From: RYN-230 sp963844695
GTDB taxonomy: Bacteria > Actinomycetota > Actinomycetes > Streptosporangiales > Streptosporangiaceae
Direction: 5' to 3'
Length of the DNA stretch: 64,000 nt
Assembly: GCA_963844695.1 (NCBI GenBank)
Contig: CAWJPL010000007.1
Coordinates: forward strand, 124,001-188,000
Shown piece after piece: positions 20,421-29,895 of this stretch. The notes under the pieces are model-generated. The model saw only the letters and a program-made list of their open reading frames with translations, was not told the origin of the DNA and did no database searches. Position 1 is the first letter of the stretch; each line of letters begins with the position of its first letter. The position numbers and the translations under genes are program-made.

Positions 20421-22298
20421 TCAGCCTGGGTAGGTCGCGGCGTGGCCCTCCGCGAACTGACTCCACAGCTCATCGAGGCCCACAGACCTGGCCAGGTGCC
20501 CGGTCTGCAGGCCGACGAACAGGTCGTTGTGCGGGCCTGCTGCGGCGATCGACGTCATCTCCGGCTCGATGCCCTGGTAGGAGGACCGGTCCCCGTCCAC
20601 CGGCACCTCCTCCAGCTGGGGTCCGTCGGACGCCTGGTTCACGACCAGCAGATGGTCCGCGTCGTACCAGCTCAGCGCGCTGGGCCGGGTCAGGTCCGCA
20701 CCGAGCTGCCCGGCGCTGGACAGCGTCACCTGGTCGTTGCTCCTCAGGATGGCGCCGAGCAGCACTTCCTTCACCAGGCCGTTGACGGTGCTGACGCTGG
20801 CGATCATCGCGACCCGTACGCCGTCCGGGGCGACCCGCAGCGCGGTGACGGACCGGATGTTCGGCGGCAGGCGCACGCTGACCGGCGTGCCCTTGGACGG
20901 GCCCAGCACCCACACCCTGGGCTTACCGCCGGACGTACCCGCGACCCACAGGTTGTCGTTGCGGTCCCAGCTCACCGACGCGATCGACACCCCGCTCATC
21001 CGGATCTGCAACGCCCGCGCGGCTGAGCTGGCGTGCGGCTTGGCCGCGGCGGACAGGGAACTCGTGTACAGCGTCGATGGCGTGTCATTCCCCCCGATGC
21101 CCGCCAGGTAGCGCTGGTCCCGCGAGACGGCGATGCTGGTCAGCGCGACCTGGTCGGTGCCCGCCTGGCCCGGCACCGCCCTGCTGCCACCGCCCTGGGC
21201 GGCGAGCACCCGCGCTGCGCCGTTGCTGCCGAGGAAATACAGCTCCTCGGGCCCCGGCGGCACCAGGGCGGGCTGCGGGAAGGTGCGGGGGGTCAGCACC
21301 GCGCTGGTGGCGCCCGGCGGGGTCCACACCTTGCCGTTGACCTCCAGCTTTACCGCCTGGAGGGACGCGGACCCGTAGGACGAACTGGTCAGCGTCCAGA
21401 CCAGCTGGGACGCCATCCCGGCCAGCGACGTCTCGGTGGTCGCGGACTTGGGCAGGCCCAGGTCGACCACCGCGACCTTGCTCCCCGGCAGGATCTCGAC
21501 GTGGCGCGGCGTGGCGGCGGGCGGGAACGCGGACAGCACCGCCCCGGCCAGCCATCCCTGCGGGGGGATCAGCAGGGCCCGGACCAGGTCGACGGCCGGA
21601 TCCCCTGAGTCGACCGGCACGAAGACCGGGTTGGGCACCAGGCCCTTGCCCGCAGGGTCCAGGTAGTAGAGGTTCCGTGGCTGGAAGGCCAGCTGGAAGA
21701 GGTCCTTGGTGAGCAGCAGCTCGTGGGACGGCTGATCCACGCTGGCGGGGGCCTGCTTTGCCCCAGTGGAAACCGGCAGCGTGGCGATGCGCCACTGTTT
21801 GTGCACCTGCTGGAGGGTGAACTCCTGGATCAGCGGATGCTGCCCGGCTTCCGCGGGAACGTACTGGCCGCTGGCGCTGACGTTGCCCAGCTGCTGCGCG
21901 CTGATCTGTACCACGGCGGTGTTCCGCGAGCCGAACGCCGGAGGGTCGGCCGTGACCGTAGGCGGCCGCGCGACTACGGTGACCGCGGGGCCCGTCCCCG
22001 GCTGCCAGGACCGGCTCGCCGCCCTGGTCAGGTACTGCCGGGCGATCTCGTGATGGTTGCCGAAGTCTGCGCTGGCCAGCAGGAAGCCCTGGACTATGTT
22101 CGAGGGACTGGAGCCGGGGCCCGGCCCGGTCATGATGTACCCGCAGCAGTCCGAACCCTGCTGCTCGCCGCCCGCGCCCGCGGGCCGCGCGGTGTGCTGG
22201 AGCAGCCCGCTGGTCGGTACGTCCGCACAGCCGGCCGCCAGGGTCACGGCGACCAGCGCGGTGAAGAACCCGCGCAGCACGGACCTCTTAGCCGCCAC
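20421..22298 (-). CDS. lpqB: LpqB, lipoprotein accessory to the MtrAB system
   Basis: 625 residues from GTG 22298, overlapping the end of mtrB by 11 bases. Signal peptide with lipobox: VTLAAGCADVPTSG (Cys is the lipidated residue). GerMN-type domain in the N-terminal half, then a C-terminal beta-propeller-like region (SIAVSRDQRYLAGIGG, SVSWDRNDNLWVAG). LpqB binds the extracellular part of MtrB and modulates MtrA phosphorylation, influencing cell wall and division (known in mycobacteria and corynebacteria). Confidence 0.93.
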   Translation of the reverse strand: MAAKRSVLRGFFTALVAVTLAAGCADVPTSGLLQHTARPAGAGGEQQGSDCCGYIMTGPGPGSSPSNIVQGFLLASADFGNHHEIARQYLTRAASRSWQPGTGPAVTVVARPPTVTADPPAFGSRNTAVVQISAQQLGNVSASGQYVPAEAGQHPLIQEFTLQQVHKQWRIATLPVSTGAKQAPASVDQPSHELLLTKDLFQLAFQPRNLYYLDPAGKGLVPNPVFVPVDSGDPAVDLVRALLIPPQGWLAGAVLSAFPPAATPRHVEILPGSKVAVVDLGLPKSATTETSLAGMASQLVWTLTSSSYGSASLQAVKLEVNGKVWTPPGATSAVLTPRTFPQPALVPPGPEELYFLGSNGAARVLAAQGGGSRAVPGQAGTDQVALTSIAVSRDQRYLAGIGGNDTPSTLYTSSLSAAAKPHASSAARALQIRMSGVSIASVSWDRNDNLWVAGTSGGKPRVWVLGPSKGTPVSVRLPPNIRSVTALRVAPDGVRVAMIASVSTVNGLVKEVLLGAILRSNDQVTLSSAGQLGADLTRPSALSWYDADHLLVVNQASDGPQLEEVPVDGDRSSYQGIEPEMTSIAAAGPHNDLFVGLQTGHLARSVGLDELWSQFAEGHAATYPG

Positions 22299-24396
22299 TG
22301 GTCGCGCCCGCCCCGCCTGGGTCCTCCGGCTCGGTCCCGGTGTTCTGGACGCCCGTGTTCTGGACGCCCGTGCCCTGGATGCCCGTGCTCTGGACAACCG
22401 TGTGCTGGGTTCCGGTGGGCCCGGAGCCCGCGAAGCCCGGGCCAGGGAACCTGGCGCGGGCCAGGCCGGAGCCCGGTGGGACCTGGCTGACCCGGAGCGG
22501 CAGCGGCGAGAGGACAAGTTCCGGGCCGGGCTCGGCCTCGTCTGGCCCGAGCGGCAGCGGCGAGCCGACGAGCTCCTGGCCGGCCATCCGGGGCACGGTC
22601 AGCCGGAAGACCGAACCCTTTCCGCATTCCCCCCAGGCCTGCAGCCAGCCGTTGTGCAGCCGGGCGTCCTCCAGCGAGATGGCCAGGCCAAGCCCGGTGC
22701 CGCCGGTCGTCCTGGCCCGCGCGGGGTCCGCTCGCCAGAACCGGTCGAACACCATCTGCGCTTCAGCAGGCCCGAAGCCCACCCCGTGGTCGCGGACGGC
22801 TACGGCCACCGCGTCCCGGTCCCCCGCCACGGTGACGACCACATCCCGGCCCTCGCCGTGCTCGACCGCGTTGTCCAGCAGGTTGCGGAGGATGCGCTCG
22901 ACCCGGCGGCGGTCCACCTCCGCGACGCACGGCTCGGGGGGCAGCCGGAAATCGATCCGGGTCCCCTTCCGCGCCGCGAGCTGCTCGGCGTCCGCCGCAG
23001 CGCGCCGGACCAGATCGCACACGTCGGCGGACTCGGCGTCCAGCGTGGCCGCGTTCGCGTCGTAGCGGCTGATCTCGAGCAGGTCGGCGAGCAGCGACTC
23101 GAACCGTTCCAGCTGGCCTTCCAGTAGTTCCGCCGAGCGGGACGCGGCCGGCATCAGCTGCTCACGGGCCGCGAACAGCACGTCGGCCGCGATCCTGATC
23201 GTGGTCAGCGGGGTGCGCAGCTCGTGCGAGACGTCGGAGACGAACTGCCGCTGCACCTTGGACAGTTCCTCCAGCTCGCGCAGCTTCTCCTGGAGGCTGG
23301 CCCCCATGTCGTTGAACGACCGGGCCAGTGCGGCCAGGTCGTCGGTGCCACGGACCGGCATCCGCTCGTCCAGCTGGCCGTCGGACAGCCGCCGGGCCGC
23401 GGCGGCGGCGTCCCGGATGGGGACCACCACCCAGCGGGTGACCAGGGACACGATGCCGACCAGCAGCAGGACCAGGACCAGACCGCCGAACAGCATGGCG
23501 TGCTGGACCAGGCCCAGCGTGGCCTGCTGCTGACTCAGCGGGAACAGGTAGTAGAGCTGGTCGTGCGTGTTGATCACGCCGCCGATCGCCAGCCCCGGGC
23601 CCGAGTCCTGGCCGTGCACGTACCGCATGAGGGTCGGGGTGGACCAGAGCTCGTCGGTCCGGCCCTGCTGCTGCTCGCTCGTCACCTTCTGGATCAGCCC
23701 GCGCGGCACACTGTGCCAGCTGAGGTTCTGGTTGCCGAACGTGCCCCCGAAGGCGGAGTCGCCGGTGGACGGCTGGGCCAGGATCACCACGTCGAAGTTG
23801 TCACCCGGCCCGCTCAGACTCTGCAGCGTCGCGGTCAGCGAGAGCAGCGACTTGACCTGGTCCCCGGCCGAGCCTTCCAGCCCGCCCTCGTCCTTGGCCA
23901 CGCTCAGGCCCTCACCGAGCTGGTGGGCGGCCGAGGTCCGCGCGCTGTTGAGCAGCCCGCTCTCGATCTGCTGGACCAGGAAGAAGCCGAGAACCGTCAC
24001 GACCACCACGCAGATCACCAGCGTGGTGGCGACCACCCGAAGCTGAAGTGAGCGGTGCCAGCGACGGCGCAGCTGACCCGCCACCACGCGGGCCCGCCGG
24101 TCCAGGACCCGCAAGACGCGGCGGATCCCGGGTGGCAGGCGGCGGCCAGCCCGCCGGAGCAGCAGGGCCAGCCGGGAGTGTCCGGGCGGCTGGCCGAGGC
24201 CCAGGCCCGGCAGAGCAGGGCCGGAGAGAGCAGGTCCCGGAAGAGCAGAACCGGAAAGCGTCGTCCCGGCGTCCGCAGCCACGGCCCCGGGCAGGGTGAC
24301 ACTCCCCGCGGAGAGCCCGCCGACGGGTATTCCGCCGCGCAGTTCGCTACCGCGTGGCCCGCGCCCCGCCTCGCTGCTGCTCGCTGCCCCCTCCAT
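22288..24396 (-). CDS. mtrB: MtrB, membrane sensor histidine kinase
   Basis: 702 residues. A Gly/Ser/Pro-rich N-terminal extension of about 100 residues precedes the first helix (TTLVICVVVVTVLGFFLVQQ). Then extracellular sensor region, second helix (MLFGGLVLVLLLVGIVSLVT), HAMP, H-box DVSHELRTPLTTIR, N-box NLLDNAVEHG and G-boxes VGFGPAE, GTGLGLAI. The C-terminal tail contains VQNTG-type five-residue repeats encoded by 15-base tandem units at 22342-22401. Partner of MtrA and LpqB. Gap to mtrA is 65 bases. Confidence 0.95.
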   Translation of the reverse strand: MEGAASSSEAGRGPRGSELRGGIPVGGLSAGSVTLPGAVAADAGTTLSGSALPGPALSGPALPGLGLGQPPGHSRLALLLRRAGRRLPPGIRRVLRVLDRRARVVAGQLRRRWHRSLQLRVVATTLVICVVVVTVLGFFLVQQIESGLLNSARTSAAHQLGEGLSVAKDEGGLEGSAGDQVKSLLSLTATLQSLSGPGDNFDVVILAQPSTGDSAFGGTFGNQNLSWHSVPRGLIQKVTSEQQQGRTDELWSTPTLMRYVHGQDSGPGLAIGGVINTHDQLYYLFPLSQQQATLGLVQHAMLFGGLVLVLLLVGIVSLVTRWVVVPIRDAAAAARRLSDGQLDERMPVRGTDDLAALARSFNDMGASLQEKLRELEELSKVQRQFVSDVSHELRTPLTTIRIAADVLFAAREQLMPAASRSAELLEGQLERFESLLADLLEISRYDANAATLDAESADVCDLVRRAAADAEQLAARKGTRIDFRLPPEPCVAEVDRRRVERILRNLLDNAVEHGEGRDVVVTVAGDRDAVAVAVRDHGVGFGPAEAQMVFDRFWRADPARARTTGGTGLGLAISLEDARLHNGWLQAWGECGKGSVFRLTVPRMAGQELVGSPLPLGPDEAEPGPELVLSPLPLRVSQVPPGSGLARARFPGPGFAGSGPTGTQHTVVQSTGIQGTGVQNTGVQNTGTEPEDPGGAGATSGG
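22342..22401. repeat. Four 15-base tandem repeats in the mtrB tail
   Basis: Units GTTCTGGACGCCCGT (22342, 22357) and diverged copies at 22372 and 22387, coding on the minus strand for VQNTG, VQNTG, IQGTG and VQSTG. In frame, so they change tail length without breaking the protein. Confidence 0.9.
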
Positions 24397-24461
24397 CGCC
24401 CTTCTTCACGCTGATCGGGAAATTGCCCGGCCCTGGTGACCCGCCCCGGCCGGCTCCATGA

Positions 24462-25148
24462 TCAGGCCGGTCCTGCCTTATAACCCACGCCGCGTACGGT
24501 CACCACGATCTCCGGATGCTCCGGGTCCTTCTCGATCTTGGCCCGGAGGCGCTGTACATGCACGTTGACCAGGCGGGTGTCCGCCGCGTGGCGGTACCCC
24601 CAGACCTGCTCCAGCAGCACCTCGCGGGTGAACACCTGGCGCGGCTTGCGGGCCAGCGCCACCAGCAGATCGAACTCCAGCGGGGTCAGGCTGACCGGGC
24701 GCCCGTTGCGCTTGACCGAATGCCCGGCCACGTCGATCTCGACGTCGACAATCTCCAGCATCTCGGGCGCGGGGTCGTCGGTCCGGCGCAGCCGGGCCCG
24801 GACCCTCGCGATGAGCTCTTTCGACTTGAAGGGCTTGACGATGTAGTCATCCGCGCCGGACTCGAGTCCCAGGACCACGTCTACAGTGTCGCTCTTGGCC
24901 GTGAGCATGACGATAGGCACACCAGATTCGGTGCGGATCTGCCGGCAGACGTCGATCCCGTCGATACCTGGCAGCATCAGGTCGAGCAGCACAAGATCGG
25001 GATGACTGTCCCGGAACACCTCCATCGCCTTGTCCCCGTCTGAGACGAAGGTTGGCTCGAACCCCTCGCCACGGAGCATGATGCCGAGCATCTCGGACAG
25101 GGCAGCGTCGTCATCGACGACGAGGACACGACCTTTCATGAGCCTCAT
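24462..25148 (-). CDS. mtrA: MtrA, OmpR-family response regulator
   Basis: 228 residues. Receiver domain with VVDDD, phospho-acceptor Asp56 in LVLLDLMLPG (same position as in M. tuberculosis MtrA), Thr in MLTAKSD and Lys in IVKPFKSKE. C-terminal winged helix: LTPLEFDLLVALARKP, YRHAADTRLVNVHVQRLR. Essential regulator of cell division, wall metabolism and, in Streptomyces, development. Start ATG 25148 overlaps the mtnA stop (ATGA); a second in-frame ATG is three codons later (MKGRVLVV). Confidence 0.97.
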   Translation of the reverse strand: MRLMKGRVLVVDDDAALSEMLGIMLRGEGFEPTFVSDGDKAMEVFRDSHPDLVLLDLMLPGIDGIDVCRQIRTESGVPIVMLTAKSDTVDVVLGLESGADDYIVKPFKSKELIARVRARLRRTDDPAPEMLEIVDVEIDVAGHSVKRNGRPVSLTPLEFDLLVALARKPRQVFTREVLLEQVWGYRHAADTRLVNVHVQRLRAKIEKDPEHPEIVVTVRGVGYKAGPA

Positions 25149-26242
25149 AGTTCCATGGAAACATCGGCGGGGGCACTCTTCCGCTGAGGCGGACGAGCGT
25201 TTAGCAGACGAAGATTACCTGTAGTAACGGGTTGGGTTATACCACGCTCGGTCACGAGCGCGCTGACCAGTGACGCCGGAGTGACGTCGAACGCCGGGTT
25301 ATACGCGGCGCTACCGGCGGGTGCGAGGACCTGCCCGCCCAGGGTGGTCACCTCCTGGGCGGCGCGGTGCTCCACGACGATCTCACCGCCGGTAGCGGTG
25401 CCGAAGTCGATCGTGGACACCGGCGCCACCACCACGAACGGGACGCTGTGGTACTGCGCGAGCACCGCCAGGCCGTACGTGCCCACCTTGTTGGCCACGC
25501 TGCCGTCCGCGGTGATCCGGTCGGCCCCGGTGAGCACGACATCCACCGCGCCGCTGGCGAGCAGTCCCGCCGCCGCGGAGTCGGCCAGCACCGCGTAGTC
25601 GATGCCCGCCCGCTGCGCCTCGTAGGCGGTGAGCCTGGCTCCCTGCAGAAGGGGGCGGGTCTCGTCCACATACAGCCGGATCAGCCAGGCCCGGTGCGCC
25701 GCCATGATTACCGCGAACGCCGTCCCGCCGCCCGCGGAGACCAGCGAGCCGGTGTTGCAGTGCGTGAGCACCCGGGCGCCCTCCGGTATCAGGCCGAGAC
25801 CGTGCCGGGCCATCGCCGCGCTGGCGGCGGCGTCATCAGCCGCGATCGCCCTCGCCTCGTCGAGGGCGGCACCAGCCGCCAGTCGTTGCGGATCTTGGTT
25901 CTGGTGTTTCGGCTGCACCGCGCGGCCGAGCGCGGCCTGATACGCGGCCAGTGCGCGGCGGGTGCCCCAGGCCAGATTCACCGCGGTCGGGCGGGCCTCA
26001 CCGAGCATCCGCGCCGCCGCCGCCACGTCGTCGCCGCGGCAGGCGGCCAGAGCTACGCCGAACGCGCCGGCCACGCCGAGGGCCGGTGCGCCGCGGATGA
26101 CCAGACGCTGGATCGCGTCAACCAGTTCAGGGACGTTTTCGCAGGTGACGACCTTCTCTTCGGTCGGCAGCCGGGTCTGGTCGAGCAGGGCGACGGCCGG
26201 CCCGCGGGGCGGGTCAAGCCACTGCAGGGTGGGCACGCTCAT
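25145..26242 (-). CDS. mtnA: Methylthioribose-1-phosphate isomerase (MtnA)
   Basis: 365 residues, ATG 26242. Converts 5-methylthioribose-1-phosphate to the ribulose form in methionine salvage. Landmarks: RLVIRGAPALGVAGAFG at the N-terminal part, catalytic Cys in LTHCNTGSL and Asp in VLTGADRIT, GSVANKVGTYGLA. Related to eIF2B subunits but has the isomerase catalytic pair. No other salvage genes are adjacent, yet two AhcY-type genes lie about 15 kb away. Overlaps the mtrA start, so mtrA may depend partly on mtnA translation. Confidence 0.93.
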   Translation of the reverse strand: MSVPTLQWLDPPRGPAVALLDQTRLPTEEKVVTCENVPELVDAIQRLVIRGAPALGVAGAFGVALAACRGDDVAAAARMLGEARPTAVNLAWGTRRALAAYQAALGRAVQPKHQNQDPQRLAAGAALDEARAIAADDAAASAAMARHGLGLIPEGARVLTHCNTGSLVSAGGGTAFAVIMAAHRAWLIRLYVDETRPLLQGARLTAYEAQRAGIDYAVLADSAAAGLLASGAVDVVLTGADRITADGSVANKVGTYGLAVLAQYHSVPFVVVAPVSTIDFGTATGGEIVVEHRAAQEVTTLGGQVLAPAGSAAYNPAFDVTPASLVSALVTERGITQPVTTGNLRLLNARPPQRKSAPADVSMEL

Positions 26243-26443
26243 GATCTGAGTCTGCCCTCCGGCCTGCGGCGGGTCGACCGGACGGCCGCCAGGTCCGGGC
26301 CGCCCGGCGGGCAGCCCGGCGCTGTTCCGCTGGCTGGACTTCATGACACCGCTGCTTCGTGCGAGTATGGGCGCCAGCGGGACGAGGGGGCCAGCCCTGC
26401 TATCGGCGAGCAGTTTTGCGGCCGTGTGCCGCGAAGGAGAACC

Positions 26444-27871
26444 ATGACAGACAGTCCGTCGTCGGACGCGCCGGAGGACGGGCAGGCCCAGCGGCCCCAG
26501 CCATGGTTCCCGCCCGGCGGCGGGTACGGCCCGGGCGTCCCGCCACAGGCTCCGCCCGGCCCGCCCGGGGAGGGCCATCCCGGGGCTGACCAGCCCGGGA
26601 CCGGCCAGCCGGGCCCGCCGGGCTGGCCCGGGTGGAGCCAGCCCGGGTACGGACAGCCTGGACCTGGCCAACCGGGCTACCAGCAGCCCGGATACGGCCA
26701 ATCGGGCTCCGGCGACTCGGGGTACGGGCAGTCAGGCTCCGGGCCGTCGGGCTACGGGCAGCCGCCATCCGGCCAGTGGCCGCGTTATGGCGAGGCAGCA
26801 CCCAAGCCCGGCGTGATCCCGCTCCGGCCGCTGGGCGTGGGCGAGATCCTCGACGGCGCCTTCGCCTCCATCCGCCGCAACCCCAAGGCCATCCTGGGCC
26901 TCGCCGCCGTGGTCATGACGATCTCAGCGGTCATCTCCGCCGTGATCACCCGCACGCTGCTCAACCTGGGCAGCCTCAACCTGCCCACCCCGGGCCAGCA
27001 ACTGACGCCTGCCCAGGCCACCCACCTGGTGGGCCGCGTCGTCGCGGTGGCCCTGCCCGCGGTCGGGCTGAGCGTCCTGCTGACCATCATCGTGCAGGCC
27101 ATCCTGGCCGGGCTGCTCGCCCCGATCATCGCCCGGGGAGTCGCCGGCCAGCAGATCAGCGCCGGGGACGCCTGGCGGATCACCCGCCCGCGGCTGCCCA
27201 GCGTGCTGCTGGCCACCCTGCTGGTGCTGCTGGCCGGGCTCGGGCCGGTGCTGATCGTCGGCGTGATCACCGGGATCGCCCTGCTGGCCGGCGCGCCCGC
27301 CGCGGTGTACGGGGGCATCGTCTTGCTCGGGCTGGCGGCCCTGGTGCTGACCATCTGGCTCTCGACCATGCTCAGCCTGGTCACCCCCGTCGTCGTTCTG
27401 GAGGACGAGCGTCCCGTCCGGGCGCTGACCCGGTCCTGGCGGCTGGTGCGCCGCAGTTTCTGGCGGGTGTTCGGCATCACCCTGCTGGCCGGGATCATCG
27501 TGGCCATCGCGGGCGGAATCCTGCAGCTCCCATTCACCTTCTTCGGCGCGGTGCTGGGCAGCGGCACCGGCGGGACCGTGATCCTGGTGATCGGCGCCAT
27601 CGCGGCCGGCACCGTGACCCGGCCGATCACCGCCGGGGTGACGGTCCTGCTCTACGTGGACATGCGGATGCGCAAAGAGGGCCTGGACCTGGCGTTGCGG
27701 ACCGCGTCTGGCTCCGGCCAGCCGGGATCTGGCCTGCCGGGATCTGGCCTGCCGGACTCCGGTGGCCCGCTCGGAGACGACTTTGCCACCGTCTGGCGGC
27801 CGCCGTCGGCCGGCCCGGTGCCCACCCCGGGCGCACCTCCCACGGCCGCGGGGGCCCCGCCGCCGTGGTGA
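26444..27871 (+). CDS. Multi-pass membrane protein with Gly/Pro/Tyr-rich N-terminus
   Basis: 475 residues, ATG 26444 with GAAGGAGA upstream. Residues 1-120 are a disordered PGYGQ-repeat tail (QPGYQQPGYGQSGSG). Then a membrane domain beginning PLGVGEILDGAFASIRRNPK with about six helices, resembling the membrane domain seen in glycerophosphodiester phosphodiesterase-like proteins (family assignment from memory). A C-terminal run of 15-base repeats encodes SGLPG. First gene of the plus-strand cluster leading to MoxR; its stop overlaps a GTG of the next gene. Confidence 0.8.
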   Translation: MTDSPSSDAPEDGQAQRPQPWFPPGGGYGPGVPPQAPPGPPGEGHPGADQPGTGQPGPPGWPGWSQPGYGQPGPGQPGYQQPGYGQSGSGDSGYGQSGSGPSGYGQPPSGQWPRYGEAAPKPGVIPLRPLGVGEILDGAFASIRRNPKAILGLAAVVMTISAVISAVITRTLLNLGSLNLPTPGQQLTPAQATHLVGRVVAVALPAVGLSVLLTIIVQAILAGLLAPIIARGVAGQQISAGDAWRITRPRLPSVLLATLLVLLAGLGPVLIVGVITGIALLAGAPAAVYGGIVLLGLAALVLTIWLSTMLSLVTPVVVLEDERPVRALTRSWRLVRRSFWRVFGITLLAGIIVAIAGGILQLPFTFFGAVLGSGTGGTVILVIGAIAAGTVTRPITAGVTVLLYVDMRMRKEGLDLALRTASGSGQPGSGLPGSGLPDSGGPLGDDFATVWRPPSAGPVPTPGAPPTAAGAPPPW

Positions 27872-28580
27872 CGGCGGCCGGCCCCTGACCGGCCGCGAGG
27901 CCGGGCAGCGGCTGGCCCGCGCCGAGCTGTCCAAGGCCATCTACCACCCGCATGAGTCAGTGGCCCAGCGGGTCCTGAACGCGATCGGCGACCTGCTGAA
28001 CGACTTGTCCCAGGCAGGCCGGGCCTTTCCGGGCGGCTGGTGGGCGGCGGTCGCGCTGGCCGCCCTGCTGGCCACGGTCGTCGCCGTGGTGCTGAGCCGG
28101 ACCGGCCCGCTCGCCCGGTCCCGCCGGGTGGAGGGCCAGCTGATGACCGGCTCCGGCCCGCTCAGCGCCGCCGACCACCGGCTGCGCGCCGGGCGCCTGG
28201 CCGACGCGGGCGACTACGCTGCGGCCACCGTGGAGCGTGTCCGGGCCATCGCCCGTGAGCTCGACGACCGGGCGGTCCTGACCCCGCGGGCCGGGCGCAC
28301 CGCGAACGAGATGGCCGAGGAGGCCGCCGCGGCGCTGCCCGCGGAGGCCGGCGCCCTGCGCAGCGCGGCCCTCCTGTTCGACGACATCTGCTACGGCGAC
28401 CGCCCCGGCACCCAGGCGGGATACGCGCTGATCCAGGAGCTGGACACCCGGATCAGCGCATCGGTCCCCAAGCCCGGTGCGGCTCTGGCCGGCGCGGCCC
28501 TGGCCGGCCCGGGCGGCGGGATGGGCGCGGGTGGCGCCGCAGCGAGCGCAGGCAGCGGCGGAGCGGGCGGGGCGAGATGA
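27868..28580 (+). CDS. DUF4129 membrane protein (frameshift near its start)
   Basis: The body (LTGREAGQRLARAELSKAIY onward, about 230 residues) is a typical DUF4129 protein: short amphipathic start, one helix (WWAAVALAALLATVVAVVLS), then a cytoplasmic helical domain ending in a Gly/Ala tail. The natural start would be GTG 27868, overlapping the previous stop (GTGA), but that frame stops after seven codons (TAAGP). The body is one frame away and has no plausible start except an ATG at 27762 deep in the previous gene. A missing base in the C-run near 27885 explains this. Domain is common in MoxR/DUF58 operons. Confidence 0.7.
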
Positions 28581-29873
28581 CCGGGCCGGCGCCCATCCTG
28601 GCCGAGCCGGGTCCGGGCCCGGCCACGCCTGGGGCCGCCCGCCAGCCGCCCCCAGGCCCCGGGGGCGGGGCCCGGCCCGGGCCCTGGCGGCCCGGCCCTC
28701 CGCCCGCCACGCGCGCTGCACCGCTGGCGGGCACCGCTCGCCGTGCTGGCGCTGGTGCTGCTGGGCGGGATCGTGATCGCCCTGCTGACCCCGTCCCGGC
28801 CCACCACCGGCTACCTCGATCCAGGTAACCCCGGGCCGCAGGGCACCCGGGCCCTGGCCGCCGTCCTGGCCCAGCGCGGGCAGCCGGTGACCCGGGCGGA
28901 CAGCGTGGCGGCGGCCCGGGACGCGATCCAGGACCCGGGACGCCGGGCCGGGCCTGGCCGCACCCCTGCGCTCGTCATCACCAGCCCCTACCTGCTCAGC
29001 CCGCGGCAGCTGGGCGAACTGACCCGGCTGCCGGGGAACGTCATCGTGGTGGAGCCGGACAGCGCCACCCTGAGCGCACTCAACCGGGAGGCGGCCGGGA
29101 CCGCGGCGCCGCAGGTTACGGTGGCAGGCGCGGACGCGGTCCGTCCGGTCCGCCCGGACTGCACCCTGGCCGCGGCGACCGTCGCCGGGGACGCGGGCAT
29201 GGGCGGGGTGCTGATGCGGGTGAGCGGCACCGCGGGCGCGCTGTGCTACCGGGTGGACGGCCATCCCACCCTGGTCCGCTACCTGACGGGAGGGCGTACC
29301 GTCACCCTGCTGGGCAGCGGCGTGCCGCTGACCAACGCGGACCTGGCCCACCGGGGCAACGCCGCACTGGCGCTGAACCTGCTGCGCGGCAGCCCGCGGA
29401 TCGTGTGGCTGGTGCCCAGCCCGCCGGCCGTCACCGCGGCGGGACAGAAATCGCTGCTCCAGGTCATCCCCGGTCCGGCCTACCTGGTGGCGCTGCAGGT
29501 CTTCATCGCGGCCGGGCTGGCCGCGCTGTGGCGGACCCGGCGGCTCGGCCCGCTGGTCGCCGAGCCACTTCCGGTGGTGGTCCGCGCGTCGGAGACGGTG
29601 GAGGGACACGGCCGCCTCTACCGGTCCCGGCGGTCCCGGGGCCGGGCGGCCGCGGTGCTGCGCGACGCCGCCCGGCTTCGGATCACGGCCCGGCTCGCGC
29701 TGCCCGGCGACACGGACGCCGACGCGGTGTGCGCGGCGGTGGCCGCGCACACCGGGCGCGAGCCCGGCGCGGTCCGGGCCATCCTGTACGGGCCGGCCCC
29801 CCGCGACGATGCGGCGCTCGTCACGCTGGGGCAGGATATTGACGCTCTCGAGGAGGAGGTACGCACGCAGTGA
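28577..29873 (+). CDS. DUF4350 membrane protein (frameshift in the N-terminal tail)
   Basis: ATG 28577 overlaps the DUF4129 stop (ATGA). The first 25-40 codons are Pro/Gly-rich; between about 28640 and 28705 the frame shifts, after which the protein reads ALHRWRAPLAVLALVLLGGIV (first helix) and continues to 29873. About 430 residues. Central part is a DUF4350 domain (GTRALAAVLAQRGQPVTRAD; VVVEPDS), followed by a second helix (LVALQVFIAAGLAALW) and a cytoplasmic tail. DUF4350 proteins accompany MoxR AAA+ ATPases and DUF58 proteins; function unknown. If the GTG at 28743 were the start, the first helix would be truncated. Confidence 0.75.
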
Positions 29874-29895
29874 CAGGGGTACGCACGCAGTGACC
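29859..29895. repeat. 20-base tandem duplication between DUF4350 and MoxR
   Basis: GGTACGCACGCAGTGAC occurs at 29859 and again at 29879 (period 20). The first copy holds the DUF4350 stop, the second the MoxR start. Without it the MoxR GTG would overlap the stop (GTGA) just behind a GGAGGAGG ribosome site. Confidence 0.9.
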
